From Paucibacter sp. B2R-40 (GTDB lineage: Bacteria; Pseudomonadota; Gammaproteobacteria; Burkholderiales; Burkholderiaceae_C): a stretch of 64,000 bases of DNA. Positions 18,265 through 26,952 of the stretch are shown here, in pieces (position 1 is the first letter of the stretch; each line of letters begins with the position of its first letter). The stretch spans positions 143,435 through 207,434 of the forward strand of contig NZ_JAJIRP010000011.1 of the NCBI RefSeq assembly GCF_025717555.1. Direction: 5' to 3'. The notes beneath the pieces are model-generated. The model was not told the origin of the DNA, did no database searches, and saw nothing but the letters and a program-made list of their open reading frames with translations. A program made the translations under genes and the position numbers.

Positions 18265-21200
18265 GCTTGCACCTCGGTTTGATTGAATACCTTGGCAGAC
18301 TCAAAAAACGCCCAGGCCTGCCGGTAGTCGGACTCGCGGTTGGCGCGGGCGAAAGGGGCGGTGAAACTGCGCTCGACGGTGCGCGGGCCGCCGGGCCAGG
18401 TGTCGTCGATCAGCGTCATCGTGATGACGGTGCCGTCGGGGACTTTGGAGGTGCCGCAGCTCTCATTGGCAGAGGCGCCTGCAGCGGCCGGATAGGTCCA
18501 GAGATCGACCCAGCCGAAGCGGCCTTCGCGGCGGGTGCCGTCGGGCAAGGTTATGCGCACTGTTGGCGTCTTGGCGCCTCCCTTGCGCGGCAGGCCGACG
18601 CCCGAAATGCCAACATTCCGAGTGAAAATGATGCGTCCCTTGATGTCGTACCAAGTGTCCCGCTCGTTTTGCTGCATGACCGGAAACTGCACTCGGTAGA
18701 TCAGCAGCAACTCTTCGAGCGTCAGGCCCAGCGCGTGGGCGACAAGTACGTCGATCTCGACCAGCGCCATTTGGCGCGCGTAGTCGCTGCGCAGAGCGCA
18801 ATGTCGCGTCCAGTCGCTGGTGAGGTCTTGCCAGAAGTCTTGAGGCAGACGCGGGTTATCGGGCTGACTCCAACTTTGGTCACAGAAGGCGATCTCGTAC
18901 AGCTGTTCCCACAGCGGGGCATAGTGGGAAGTGAGGCAGTTGAGCGCGATATAGCGGCTGCTTACAGAAGACACAGCAGGAAGCAAAGGCAACTTGTCCA
19001 CCAAATCACCACGCAAATCACCTTTCCCCGTGCTCTTTATTAAAAAATCAAATGGGACTGACGCCAAGCTACTTGCGAAAGCAATCAACTGCTCCGGGCT
19101 CTCAAAAGTAATGGAAAAGCCACCATCAATGTGAGCAGCACCAGGAGGTATCAACGCTCCTGTGGCCGATCGCTCGTTATTGACGTTAACTCGTCGACGA
19201 CTGATATATCTAAAATAATCTATTACCCGTCCTGCCTGAGTCTCTCCTCTTTCAACCCAGCTCACCCTTGGGGTTCGATTGCTGTATTCAGCACGGTCTT
19301 GCATGGGTCGAAAGTTGGTACGTGGTAGGTAATCGCTAGGGATAGTTTCAAGGTCGATTGAGTCGTATGCCAGTGGTGTATTGCAATTTTTTCGGGGCGT
19401 TTTGTAAAAGGGGTTGGCCACAAAGAAATGCGGGCCGGACAGCACCCAGTCGGTCGGCGTGGTGGGGAAGTCGGCGTCAGTGCTGGCGCGGCGGGTCAAC
19501 GTGCCGTCTCGCTGCGAGTAGGTCTCGTCAAACATCACCGTCGAGCAGTAAGCATTGCCCAAATCCGCCAGCCGGGTCGGGTACGCCGCCAACTTGGCCA
19601 GCACATTTTTCATGGCCCCAGCGTGCAGGGCGGGCAGACGGGCACGGCGGGCTGGCGTGCCAGGCTCGTCGTAGAGCTGGGCAAAGGTCGCCAATGCGGC
19701 TTCGTCCAAGCGCACGATGCGGTCGCAGTGGCCAGCGGTGTTCCATTGCCCACTGTCATCTTTGATGCCATCAAGCAAATTTGAACCGTCATGTAAATAA
19801 CAAGCATCCACCGTAGCAGGTACAAACAAATTCGAAATATTGTCAAAAGATGGATTGATCTCTTGCCCACCGTAGATGTTGATGGAGTACCGAATCCAAA
19901 TCAGCACCTCTTGAAATAGCGACTTGACGTTCAGAAATTGAAAATGCCGCCGCAGTCGCGAATACATCGCCTCGCGCAAGTCCCCGCCCTTAGGGTCGTC
20001 ATATGGTCCCTCCGGGTGCAGCAGCGCGGTCACGCCGCGCTCACTGGACATGCCCCAGGCCAGCGGCATGAAGCATTTGTACAGATTTGTTTGCGATCCT
20101 TTCAGCAGCGGGTAGTTCTGCACTGCATTCAAGAAATTCTGCGTGCCTTCGGCCTCCTGCAGCTCGGCCGTCCAGGCCTCTCGCAAACCAGGAAACTGAG
20201 CGAAGGCCTCGGCGCGCTTGCGCCCAAGCTCCGTTGCACTGAATTTGCGGATTGCAAACAGCGGGTTGAACTCACCGAGGATGCCGGACTCGTTCCACTC
20301 GACCTTCAACCAAGGCGGGTTGCCCAGCAGCAGATCGAAGCCGCCCTTGCTGGCAAAGACATCGGCAAACGCCAGCTCCCAATGCATGAAGCGGCGCTCG
20401 GCGGTCACCGCCTCGACCAGGCGCACGCGCGGGAAATGCTCGCGCAGGCGACTGATGCGCAATTGACCCAGGCGGTCATGCAAATTGGGCGGCTGGCCGG
20501 CGGCGGAGGTTAGGCCCGGTTGCACGGCGCCGAACATATCGCCCTGCGGCGCCGGCATGATCTCGACCGGCTCGGTCAGCCCATCCCAGTCCAGCTCGCC
20601 CTGCGGCTGCGGCTCCAGATCAACGACATTGCCTTCCAGAATGGCGCCCACTTCCATCCACCATTGCTCGCGGCTGGGTAAGTCGGCACTGCCGGTGATG
20701 GGCCAGAACCACAGCGCGCACCAATAGTCCATCACCAGTTTGAGGCGGCGGTAAGCGGTAGCGTGGTCGCCGTCGTCGTTCAGCAAGCCGCACTTGCGGG
20801 TGGCGTCTTTTTCGCTGCGGCTCAAGGCGCGGTGGGCTGCGGCGATGGTGGCGCTGCCCGCAGCGTCGGCATAGGGCCAGATGCTCAGGTCGTCTTCGGT
20901 GGCGGCACGGTCACGGGCCAGCGCCGCCGCATGCTCGGCCCAGAGCTTGTCGATGCAGGCGCTGAGCTGCTGCAGGCGGGCAATGTCGGTAGCGTCGAGC
21001 GGACGGATGAACTGCTTGCGCCAGGTTTTCAGGCGGGCAAAGTCCTCCGGGTACAGCTGCTTGGCGACCTTGTCGCTGTAGTCGGCCATGCCGGGGTCGG
21101 GCAGCAGGAAGTGATAAATACTGGCTTCGGGCCGGGCCTCGGCCTTGATATTGATCGCCCGCGGAGCCTGCTCATGCCAAAAGGGCTTGTTGCGGGTGGT

Positions 21201-23501
21201 GAGCAGATGCGGCGCATAGACCTGGCGACGCGCGCCGATCAGGCTGTTGCCATTGAACAGCTGATAGCCGAACCAGGGCACGCGGGCGGCTTTGGGCGGC
21301 AAGGGCTGGCCGTCTTTGTCGGTCGTTGGTTCACCGTAGATTGCGTTCAGCCACAGCGAGACCTCGGCCAACTCAACGGCGATGGGGTTCAAGTCAACGC
21401 CGTAGACATTGCGGTCGGCGATGTACATACGGACTTTTTGCAACTCCTGCGGATAGTCCTCATGCGGCACGCGCTGGCCGGTTTCGGCCTGCTTGCGCTC
21501 CAGGTAGGCTTCGGAGAGCTGGTTGACGGCCTCGTTGATAAAGGCCGCGCTGCCCATCGCAGGTTCGCAGACGGTCAGCGTCAGGATTTGGTCGGCCGTC
21601 TTGCCTTGCAGCAACTCTTTGAGCGCGTACTTGACCAGGCAACGGGTCAGCACCTGCGGGGTGTAATAGCTGGCGCTCTTTTGGCGGTCGCGGCCGGCGA
21701 GTCGGTAAATGAACTTGCCGCGCGGGTATTGGCGCAGGCGGCGGTGGCCGGCGTCATCGACCTCATGCACGCGCTCTTGCGGCAGGTAGTCGGCGAGGCG
21801 GCTGGCGGGCACGAACCAGGCGCTGTCGAGCATGTCGGTGCCAGCGCCGCCGGCCTTGCCGGCAGCGGCGTCGTCGCTGCCGACGTCGTCTGCGTCGCCG
21901 TCTTCATCATCTTCGTCACCGGCAGCTGCCTTGGCCTTGCCGGCGGCGGGCTGGACCTCGAACAGGTCTTCGGCGGCAAAGAAGCCACGGTAGCTGAGCA
22001 AGGCCTCATACACGGCGCCAAGCTGGTTGATCGACAGCAACTGGTAGCTGACCCGGCCCTTGCGACGGTTTTTGCCGGTGCCGCCGCGCGATTCGCTCAT
22101 CAGGCGGATGACGCTTTGCCAGACATGGTTGGGGAAGCGCACCTTGGCCAATAGAGGCGTGGCGCTGTCGTCAAACAGGCGGCTGTCCAAGGGCGAGAGC
22201 ACGAACACATCTTTGGAGCCTGTGACGGCGCTGAGTGCCTGCTGGCCATCTGCCGCACCGAGGCCACAGCCTTGCGCGACCAAACTGAACAAGCGCCGCA
22301 AGCTGGCGTCAAAGTAAAAGCCCTCGCGGGCATGCGGGGTGTTGAGCGGCTGGCGCTCGAGGTCGCGCAGCGCCTCCAGGCTGTAGCCCTTCAGATAGAC
22401 CTCGCTCTTGGCGATGGGCACATAGCCCAGCTCGGGGCGTGCCTCGATGTAGAACATGAAGAGCAGGCGGTAGACTAGGCGCAGGCATTCGAGGCTGAGA
22501 TCGCCGGCGTCGAGCTGGTCTTTGCCGGTGAAGAAGCCCTTCTTCGCCTCAATGGCCTGGGCGCGCAGTTGGCGGGCGGCCTCGTCGCCGAGCAGCTCGA
22601 TCGCTCCGCGCAGGGCGTATTTGAGGTCTTCGCTGACGCCAAAGGCATGCTTGTGGGCGTTTTCGTCCAGCGCTTCGAGCAGGCTGGCGCCACTGCCCGG
22701 AGCCAGGCAGTCGCGGTGCAAGAGCGCTGCGGCGGCTTGCAGCGTGGCGCCATCCTTGCGGTCAAGAATTTCGGCCCAGTCGAAGCGCAGGGCGCGGTTA
22801 TTGGGCCATTTGTAGCGATCCAGCAGCAACCATTCATTGCAGCCGGCCAGAATCACATAACGCGGTGGCGCATCGGCACCGAAGATGGCGTCGCCCACCA
22901 GGCCGGCCCAGGTCTCTTTGGCCAAGTCGGGCGGGACCGGCAGGCCGTTGTAATGCAGCGAGGTGAGGCCGTGGTCGAGTAGCTCTTCGTCCTCGGCAAA
23001 GGGCTGGTAGGCGGGCACGATGGCGAGCTGCAGCGGCAGGCCGGCCGAGGCGGCGAGGCTGGCCTGGGCGTTCACACCACCGGCGGCAATCAACTGCCAG
23101 ACGGGAATGGGCGAGCCGGGCACCAGTTCGCACAAGGAGACCAGGCCGGTGCCCTGCGCGGATTGGGGCACTGCGTAACCCAAGGCTTGCAGCAAGCAGG
23201 ACTGCGCCTCGCTGAAGAGCGCCCATTTTTCTTTAGCATCACGACTGCGACCAAGCTGGCCACGCAGGCCGAACCATCGCTGCGCGCAAGCCGCCAACGC
23301 CCGAGGTGGGGCGCGCCGGGAGGTGTCGGCCTGGGGCTCGATGCCATCGGCCGCCGGAGGGGCTTCGGCAGCGGCGGCATCCCAGGCCTCAAGGCGCGAC
23401 TTGATGTCACCCTTGAATACCTCGGCCAAGTAATGGTGGCTGTAAAACTCGTTTTCGTTGGTGATGCCAACAAAGGTCTGGACGGCGTCAAGCACGGACA
23501 T
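18261..23501 (-). CDS. Very large adenine-specific DNA methyltransferase (DrmMI/PglX-like)
   Basis: A 1746-residue protein. The methyltransferase core has the SAM-binding motif EPAMGSAAF near residue 647 (a variant of DPACGSGxF), the acidic strand YGVDLNPIAVELAEVSLW after it, and the catalytic NPPW motif near residue 1060, which marks N6-adenine (gamma class) enzymes. About 600 residues precede the core, including an acidic, alanine/glycine-rich linker near residues 525-555, and about 600 follow, probably for target recognition. The overall plan fits the large stand-alone methyltransferases of BREX (PglX), DISARM class 1 (DrmMI) and Eco57I-type enzymes. I see no clear N-terminal nuclease motif. 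It lies 45 bases after the DrmD-like helicase gene and overlaps the ASCH-like gene. It most likely marks host DNA so that the system spares it. Confidence 0.85.
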   Translation of the reverse strand: MSVLDAVQTFVGITNENEFYSHHYLAEVFKGDIKSRLEAWDAAAAEAPPAADGIEPQADTSRRAPPRALAACAQRWFGLRGQLGRSRDAKEKWALFSEAQSCLLQALGYAVPQSAQGTGLVSLCELVPGSPIPVWQLIAAGGVNAQASLAASAGLPLQLAIVPAYQPFAEDEELLDHGLTSLHYNGLPVPPDLAKETWAGLVGDAIFGADAPPRYVILAGCNEWLLLDRYKWPNNRALRFDWAEILDRKDGATLQAAAALLHRDCLAPGSGASLLEALDENAHKHAFGVSEDLKYALRGAIELLGDEAARQLRAQAIEAKKGFFTGKDQLDAGDLSLECLRLVYRLLFMFYIEARPELGYVPIAKSEVYLKGYSLEALRDLERQPLNTPHAREGFYFDASLRRLFSLVAQGCGLGAADGQQALSAVTGSKDVFVLSPLDSRLFDDSATPLLAKVRFPNHVWQSVIRLMSESRGGTGKNRRKGRVSYQLLSINQLGAVYEALLSYRGFFAAEDLFEVQPAAGKAKAAAGDEDDEDGDADDVGSDDAAAGKAGGAGTDMLDSAWFVPASRLADYLPQERVHEVDDAGHRRLRQYPRGKFIYRLAGRDRQKSASYYTPQVLTRCLVKYALKELLQGKTADQILTLTVCEPAMGSAAFINEAVNQLSEAYLERKQAETGQRVPHEDYPQELQKVRMYIADRNVYGVDLNPIAVELAEVSLWLNAIYGEPTTDKDGQPLPPKAARVPWFGYQLFNGNSLIGARRQVYAPHLLTTRNKPFWHEQAPRAINIKAEARPEASIYHFLLPDPGMADYSDKVAKQLYPEDFARLKTWRKQFIRPLDATDIARLQQLSACIDKLWAEHAAALARDRAATEDDLSIWPYADAAGSATIAAAHRALSRSEKDATRKCGLLNDDGDHATAYRRLKLVMDYWCALWFWPITGSADLPSREQWWMEVGAILEGNVVDLEPQPQGELDWDGLTEPVEIMPAPQGDMFGAVQPGLTSAAGQPPNLHDRLGQLRISRLREHFPRVRLVEAVTAERRFMHWELAFADVFASKGGFDLLLGNPPWLKVEWNESGILGEFNPLFAIRKFSATELGRKRAEAFAQFPGLREAWTAELQEAEGTQNFLNAVQNYPLLKGSQTNLYKCFMPLAWGMSSERGVTALLHPEGPYDDPKGGDLREAMYSRLRRHFQFLNVKSLFQEVLIWIRYSINIYGGQEINPSFDNISNLFVPATVDACYLHDGSNLLDGIKDDSGQWNTAGHCDRIVRLDEAALATFAQLYDEPGTPARRARLPALHAGAMKNVLAKLAAYPTRLADLGNAYCSTVMFDETYSQRDGTLTRRASTDADFPTTPTDWVLSGPHFFVANPFYKTPRKNCNTPLAYDSIDLETIPSDYLPRTNFRPMQDRAEYSNRTPRVSWVERGETQAGRVIDYFRYISRRRVNVNNERSATGALIPPGAAHIDGGFSITFESPEQLIAFASSLASVPFDFLIKSTGKGDLRGDLVDKLPLLPAVSSVSSRYIALNCLTSHYAPLWEQLYEIAFCDQSWSQPDNPRLPQDFWQDLTSDWTRHCALRSDYARQMALVEIDVLVAHALGLTLEELLLIYRVQFPVMQQNERDTWYDIKGRIIFTRNVGISGVGLPRKGGAKTPTVRITLPDGTRREGRFGWVDLWTYPAAAGASANESCGTSKVPDGTVITMTLIDDTWPGGPRTVERSFTAPFARANRESDYRQAWAFFESAKVFNQTEVQA

Positions 23502-23546
23502 GGTGGGGCCTGCTTTGGGGTAACGAGGAAAACATGGGGAGCGAGT

Positions 23547-26500
23547 TCAACCCTTGACCGAGGCAAAGCCTTCGGTCGACGTTGACTCGGCAGTGGCGGC
23601 AGCCGGGTGGCACAGCGCCGCGACGACCTGAATCCAGGCCTGCGGCTCAGTGGTTAGGGTGTCTTGCACCCATTGGCGGTAGTCGTCGAAGACGCGGTGA
23701 ATCTGCTGGGTACGCCGCTCGAAACGGCCGCGTTTGACCGTCTCCAACTGATTCTCGAGCTTCAGCTCCAGTTGATTGATCTGGCGGCCCTGCAAGCGTT
23801 CCAGGTCGGCCAAGGTCCCCTCCAAGCGCTGCGCCAAACCCGTGGCGAAGACAGCCTGCTTGGCCTGCATGAAGGCGGACATGGCCGCAACGGCCTGCGG
23901 CAAACCGGCTTGCAGCTCGGCCAAAGGCGGCGCTTGACTGCTGCTGCGGTTGGGCAGCGAGGCGGCGCGCAGACCGGTGCGCAGAGCGAAGCCATCGAAG
24001 GACTCCAGACTGAACGCAGCGCCGGCGTCCGGGCGGCAGGCCACTTGCCATTCGACCAACAGGGGCTGACCTTTGCGATTGGGCACCAAGCTCATCAGGA
24101 CGAAGGCCTGAGTGCCGGGCGGCAACTGCGCCACTTGCAAAACCGGCGCGCGGTGCCGGCCAAAGGTGGTGAGCACACGGTCAGCGAGCCATTCCATGAT
24201 GGGGTGCTGCGGCCAGAGATAGTGCAGCGTCGGCCAGGTGTCGTCTTCCGCGCGGGCTTGGCGCGCCGTTTCCATCGCCTCCATCATGCGCGCGGGGCTG
24301 GCGCAGAGGGTGTAGTGGTCGGCCTTGGCCTGCGCCTCGCTGGGCAGCTGGCGCAAGCGATCCTTCAGATCGAGCGGCGCGGTGATGGCGATGGTCGACT
24401 CGGCGTCATTGCCCTGCCAGCTGGCGAAGACGCCGTTGCCTTCAAGTTGCTGCTGCGCGGAGAGCAGGGTCAAGGCCGTCTTAGCCCATTGGTAGTCACT
24501 CGCGAACAACGAATGGCCGGGTGCAATGGCCTCCAAGCTGCTGGCCGGCTCCCGCAGGTATTTGGCGGACGGCTCGGCAATGTGGTCGGCAGAATCAGCT
24601 GCTGGCGCCGAGCCATCGATCACGTCAAGGCTCAGGTCGGCAGCGGCTCCATGATTGGCGCCAAACAGATCCATCAGCCAATCGCCCTCATTCTCATCGG
24701 CGGCGGCCAGGGTAGCGTCGAGTTTGGCCTCAACTTGCTCAGGCGCCATGCCATCGACCATGAAGCCGGCGACCTTGTCGGCCTCCTTGCCGGGGTCATA
24801 GACATTCAGGAAGGCTGACGGATCCCCCAGGTTTTTGTAGGCCTGGTCGTCTTTGTTCTGCAAGATTTCGAGAATGCGCAGGTCGCCGCGGATCCCCTCC
24901 ACCGCTGACTCGGTAAACAGGTAGACGATCTGCGGTGGCTTCTTCTGACCATAGCGATCAACCCGGCCATTGCGCTGTTGGAAGACCATCAGGGACCAGG
25001 GCAGGTCGAAGTGGACCAGTCGATGGCAGAAGTAGTGCAGATTCAGGCCTTCGGATGCGACGTCCGAGCAAAGCAGGATGCGCAAGGGATTGTCCAAGCG
25101 ACCGAAGGCCTCGACCAGGTCTTGCTGTTCCTTGTCGGTCATCTGGCCATGCAGCACCTCGATTTGCTTAGGCTTGAGCTTCAAATCGACGGTCAGCTGG
25201 GCATGCAACCAACGCAGCGTTTCGATGCGCTCAGAGAACACCACCAGCCGGTCGGCCGCGGCATCGGGCTGCCAGGCAAAGCCGGGCGAACGCAGTTCAG
25301 CCAGGAAGCGCTGGTATTTTGAAAAAGTGCCGGGCGTGATGGCGCGCAGCGCCAGGGCCAGTTCTGTCAGGCCCTCGATTTCAACCCGTTCATCGGGTGT
25401 GACATCGGGCTTGGCACGCAGCAAAGCGATGCGTTTGTCGGTCGACTCAGCAGCAGCGGCTGGGCTGGAGAACAGACCTTTTTGCATGCCCACGCGCTGC
25501 AATTGCTGGGCCTTGCCGGCATTGTGTTTGCCACTTTGCGTGAAACGAACATCCAGCAAGGCGCGGTAAGCGGCCTCCTCTGCGGGCGTGGCGGCTTGAC
25601 GCAAGCAATGGGTGCTGCGCTCCTGAAACTCGGCGCTGACCTGGTCGCGAATGTCCTTCTTGAAGCGCCGCACGACCAGACCTTTGTGGCGAAAGTCTTC
25701 GGGCGTGTAGTCATCGGGATCGGAAATGGCTGTCGGATCGAGCAGGCTCATCAGGGAAGCAAAGCTGCGCGCCGAACCGTCGTGCGGCGTGGCCGAAAGC
25801 AAGATCATCGTGTCTGACCGGGTGGCCAGCAGCCGGGCCAAGCGAGCTCGCCGCGAGACCCCCTGCTCGCCGGCACGCGCGGCGACGTTATGGCATTCGT
25901 CGATGACGATGATGTCCCACCAGGCGTTCTCGAGGTAATTGCGGTACTCGAGATTGCTCTTGAGGGTGTCAATCGAAATGATGCTGCGGTCGAAATGGTT
26001 GAAGGGGTTGTGATTGGCCGGGATGCGATTACGCACCCGCGCCAGGCCAACGGAGTCAAGCCGCACCAGCGGAATCGAGAACCGGCACCACCACTCCTTC
26101 TGGAACTGGGTCAGCATGCTCTTTTGGGTGACCACCAGGATGCGCTTACCGCGACCACGCTGCATCAACTCGGTAGCAAGGATGCCGGCCTCAAGCGTTT
26201 TACCCAGGCCCACCGAATCCGCGATCAGGATGCGCGCACGCGGCTGCTTGAGCGCCTGCAAGGCAGGGTCGAGCTGGTAGGGCACCAAATTCATCGCCCC
26301 CCGGTGACCCAACTGGATACTGGCGTCGTTGGCCACGCTGCGCCGGCGCTGGCTTTCAATTGCAAGCAAGGCGGCCGAGTATTGCGGGCTGGTGTCAGCG
26401 ACCAGCACGGTCGTGGCCGGGTCCAGCACCTCGATGGGCCCTTCCAGCTCGGTCAGGAACAGCGCGGACTGGTTGCGGACCAATTCGGAAATGCCGTCGC

Positions 26501-26612
26501 ATGTCAGCAGATGGCCACCATCGGAAGAAGGGTCGACACGGCGAACAAGCCATTCTTCGTCGCGAATGACGACACGGGATCCAGGAGCGGGGGTTTGCAT
26601 GGGGCTGTTCAA
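23547..26612 (-). CDS. DrmD-like SNF2 helicase
   Basis: A 1021-residue protein with a full SNF2/RapA-type ATPase: Walker A SVGLGKT at 133-139, a DECH box at 238-241 and motif VI QRNGRVDRYGQ near residue 550. The N-terminal 60 residues (RVVIRDEEWLVRRVD) form the small beta domain seen before the ATPase in DrmD-type proteins. The C-terminal 400 residues have a helical, glutamine/arginine-rich coiled-coil stretch near 930-980. The frame opens with TTG at 26612; an ATG four codons in (26600) may be the true start. It is the first gene of a six-gene minus-strand run, and the methyltransferase gene follows after 45 bases, the order seen in class 1 DISARM (drmD then drmMI). No symbol is given because the rest of the locus does not match DISARM fully. 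Confidence 0.85.
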   Translation of the reverse strand: MNSPMQTPAPGSRVVIRDEEWLVRRVDPSSDGGHLLTCDGISELVRNQSALFLTELEGPIEVLDPATTVLVADTSPQYSAALLAIESQRRRSVANDASIQLGHRGAMNLVPYQLDPALQALKQPRARILIADSVGLGKTLEAGILATELMQRGRGKRILVVTQKSMLTQFQKEWWCRFSIPLVRLDSVGLARVRNRIPANHNPFNHFDRSIISIDTLKSNLEYRNYLENAWWDIIVIDECHNVAARAGEQGVSRRARLARLLATRSDTMILLSATPHDGSARSFASLMSLLDPTAISDPDDYTPEDFRHKGLVVRRFKKDIRDQVSAEFQERSTHCLRQAATPAEEAAYRALLDVRFTQSGKHNAGKAQQLQRVGMQKGLFSSPAAAAESTDKRIALLRAKPDVTPDERVEIEGLTELALALRAITPGTFSKYQRFLAELRSPGFAWQPDAAADRLVVFSERIETLRWLHAQLTVDLKLKPKQIEVLHGQMTDKEQQDLVEAFGRLDNPLRILLCSDVASEGLNLHYFCHRLVHFDLPWSLMVFQQRNGRVDRYGQKKPPQIVYLFTESAVEGIRGDLRILEILQNKDDQAYKNLGDPSAFLNVYDPGKEADKVAGFMVDGMAPEQVEAKLDATLAAADENEGDWLMDLFGANHGAAADLSLDVIDGSAPAADSADHIAEPSAKYLREPASSLEAIAPGHSLFASDYQWAKTALTLLSAQQQLEGNGVFASWQGNDAESTIAITAPLDLKDRLRQLPSEAQAKADHYTLCASPARMMEAMETARQARAEDDTWPTLHYLWPQHPIMEWLADRVLTTFGRHRAPVLQVAQLPPGTQAFVLMSLVPNRKGQPLLVEWQVACRPDAGAAFSLESFDGFALRTGLRAASLPNRSSSQAPPLAELQAGLPQAVAAMSAFMQAKQAVFATGLAQRLEGTLADLERLQGRQINQLELKLENQLETVKRGRFERRTQQIHRVFDDYRQWVQDTLTTEPQAWIQVVAALCHPAAATAESTSTEGFASVKG

Positions 26613-26952
26613 CGGTGGATTTCAGGCGGGCAAAAAATAGGTTGTAGGCATCGGCTAAGACTTTGGGTTGATATCCCCAATCAAGCTTTAGACCCGATAT
26701 GTCGCCTCAAGCCGGCGCCGAGCAGGCGCTGATTGATGCTGTCGAAGCGTGTCATTGCCCGGCCTATGCGAATGGCGCGCAGTATTCATGTTCAAGTAGG
26801 TTCTACGTCTTTGTCTGGGTTGGTAAAAGCCTTGCTTGCACCTTGCTATCGGCCACCATCTGAATGAAAAGTGATCTGCAGTGGCGCTGGGCGTAATTGG
26901 AGACGGGTCGTTTCATTTGGTGGTTGGAGTTTGGGTTCTTTGGCGACTGAAT
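26613..26952 (-). promoter_or_regulatory. Intergenic leader of the helicase/methyltransferase operon
   Basis: This 340-base gap separates the NERD helicase gene from the six-gene operon and should hold the operon's promoter. The only clear structure is an imperfect dyad at 26663-26680 (TTGGG, 8 bases, CCCAA), about 50 bases before the first start codon, where a repressor could bind. I see no convincing -35/-10 pair and no terminator for the NERD gene. Confidence 0.3.

Noticed and set aside
20763..22154. Long plus-strand open frame (463 codons)
   Set aside because: It lies wholly antisense to the methyltransferase gene, whose motifs are clear; the frame is open because of high-GC codon use.
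23664..24818. Plus-strand open frame of 384 codons
   Set aside because: It is antisense to the DrmD-like helicase and has no recognisable domain or ribosome-binding site.
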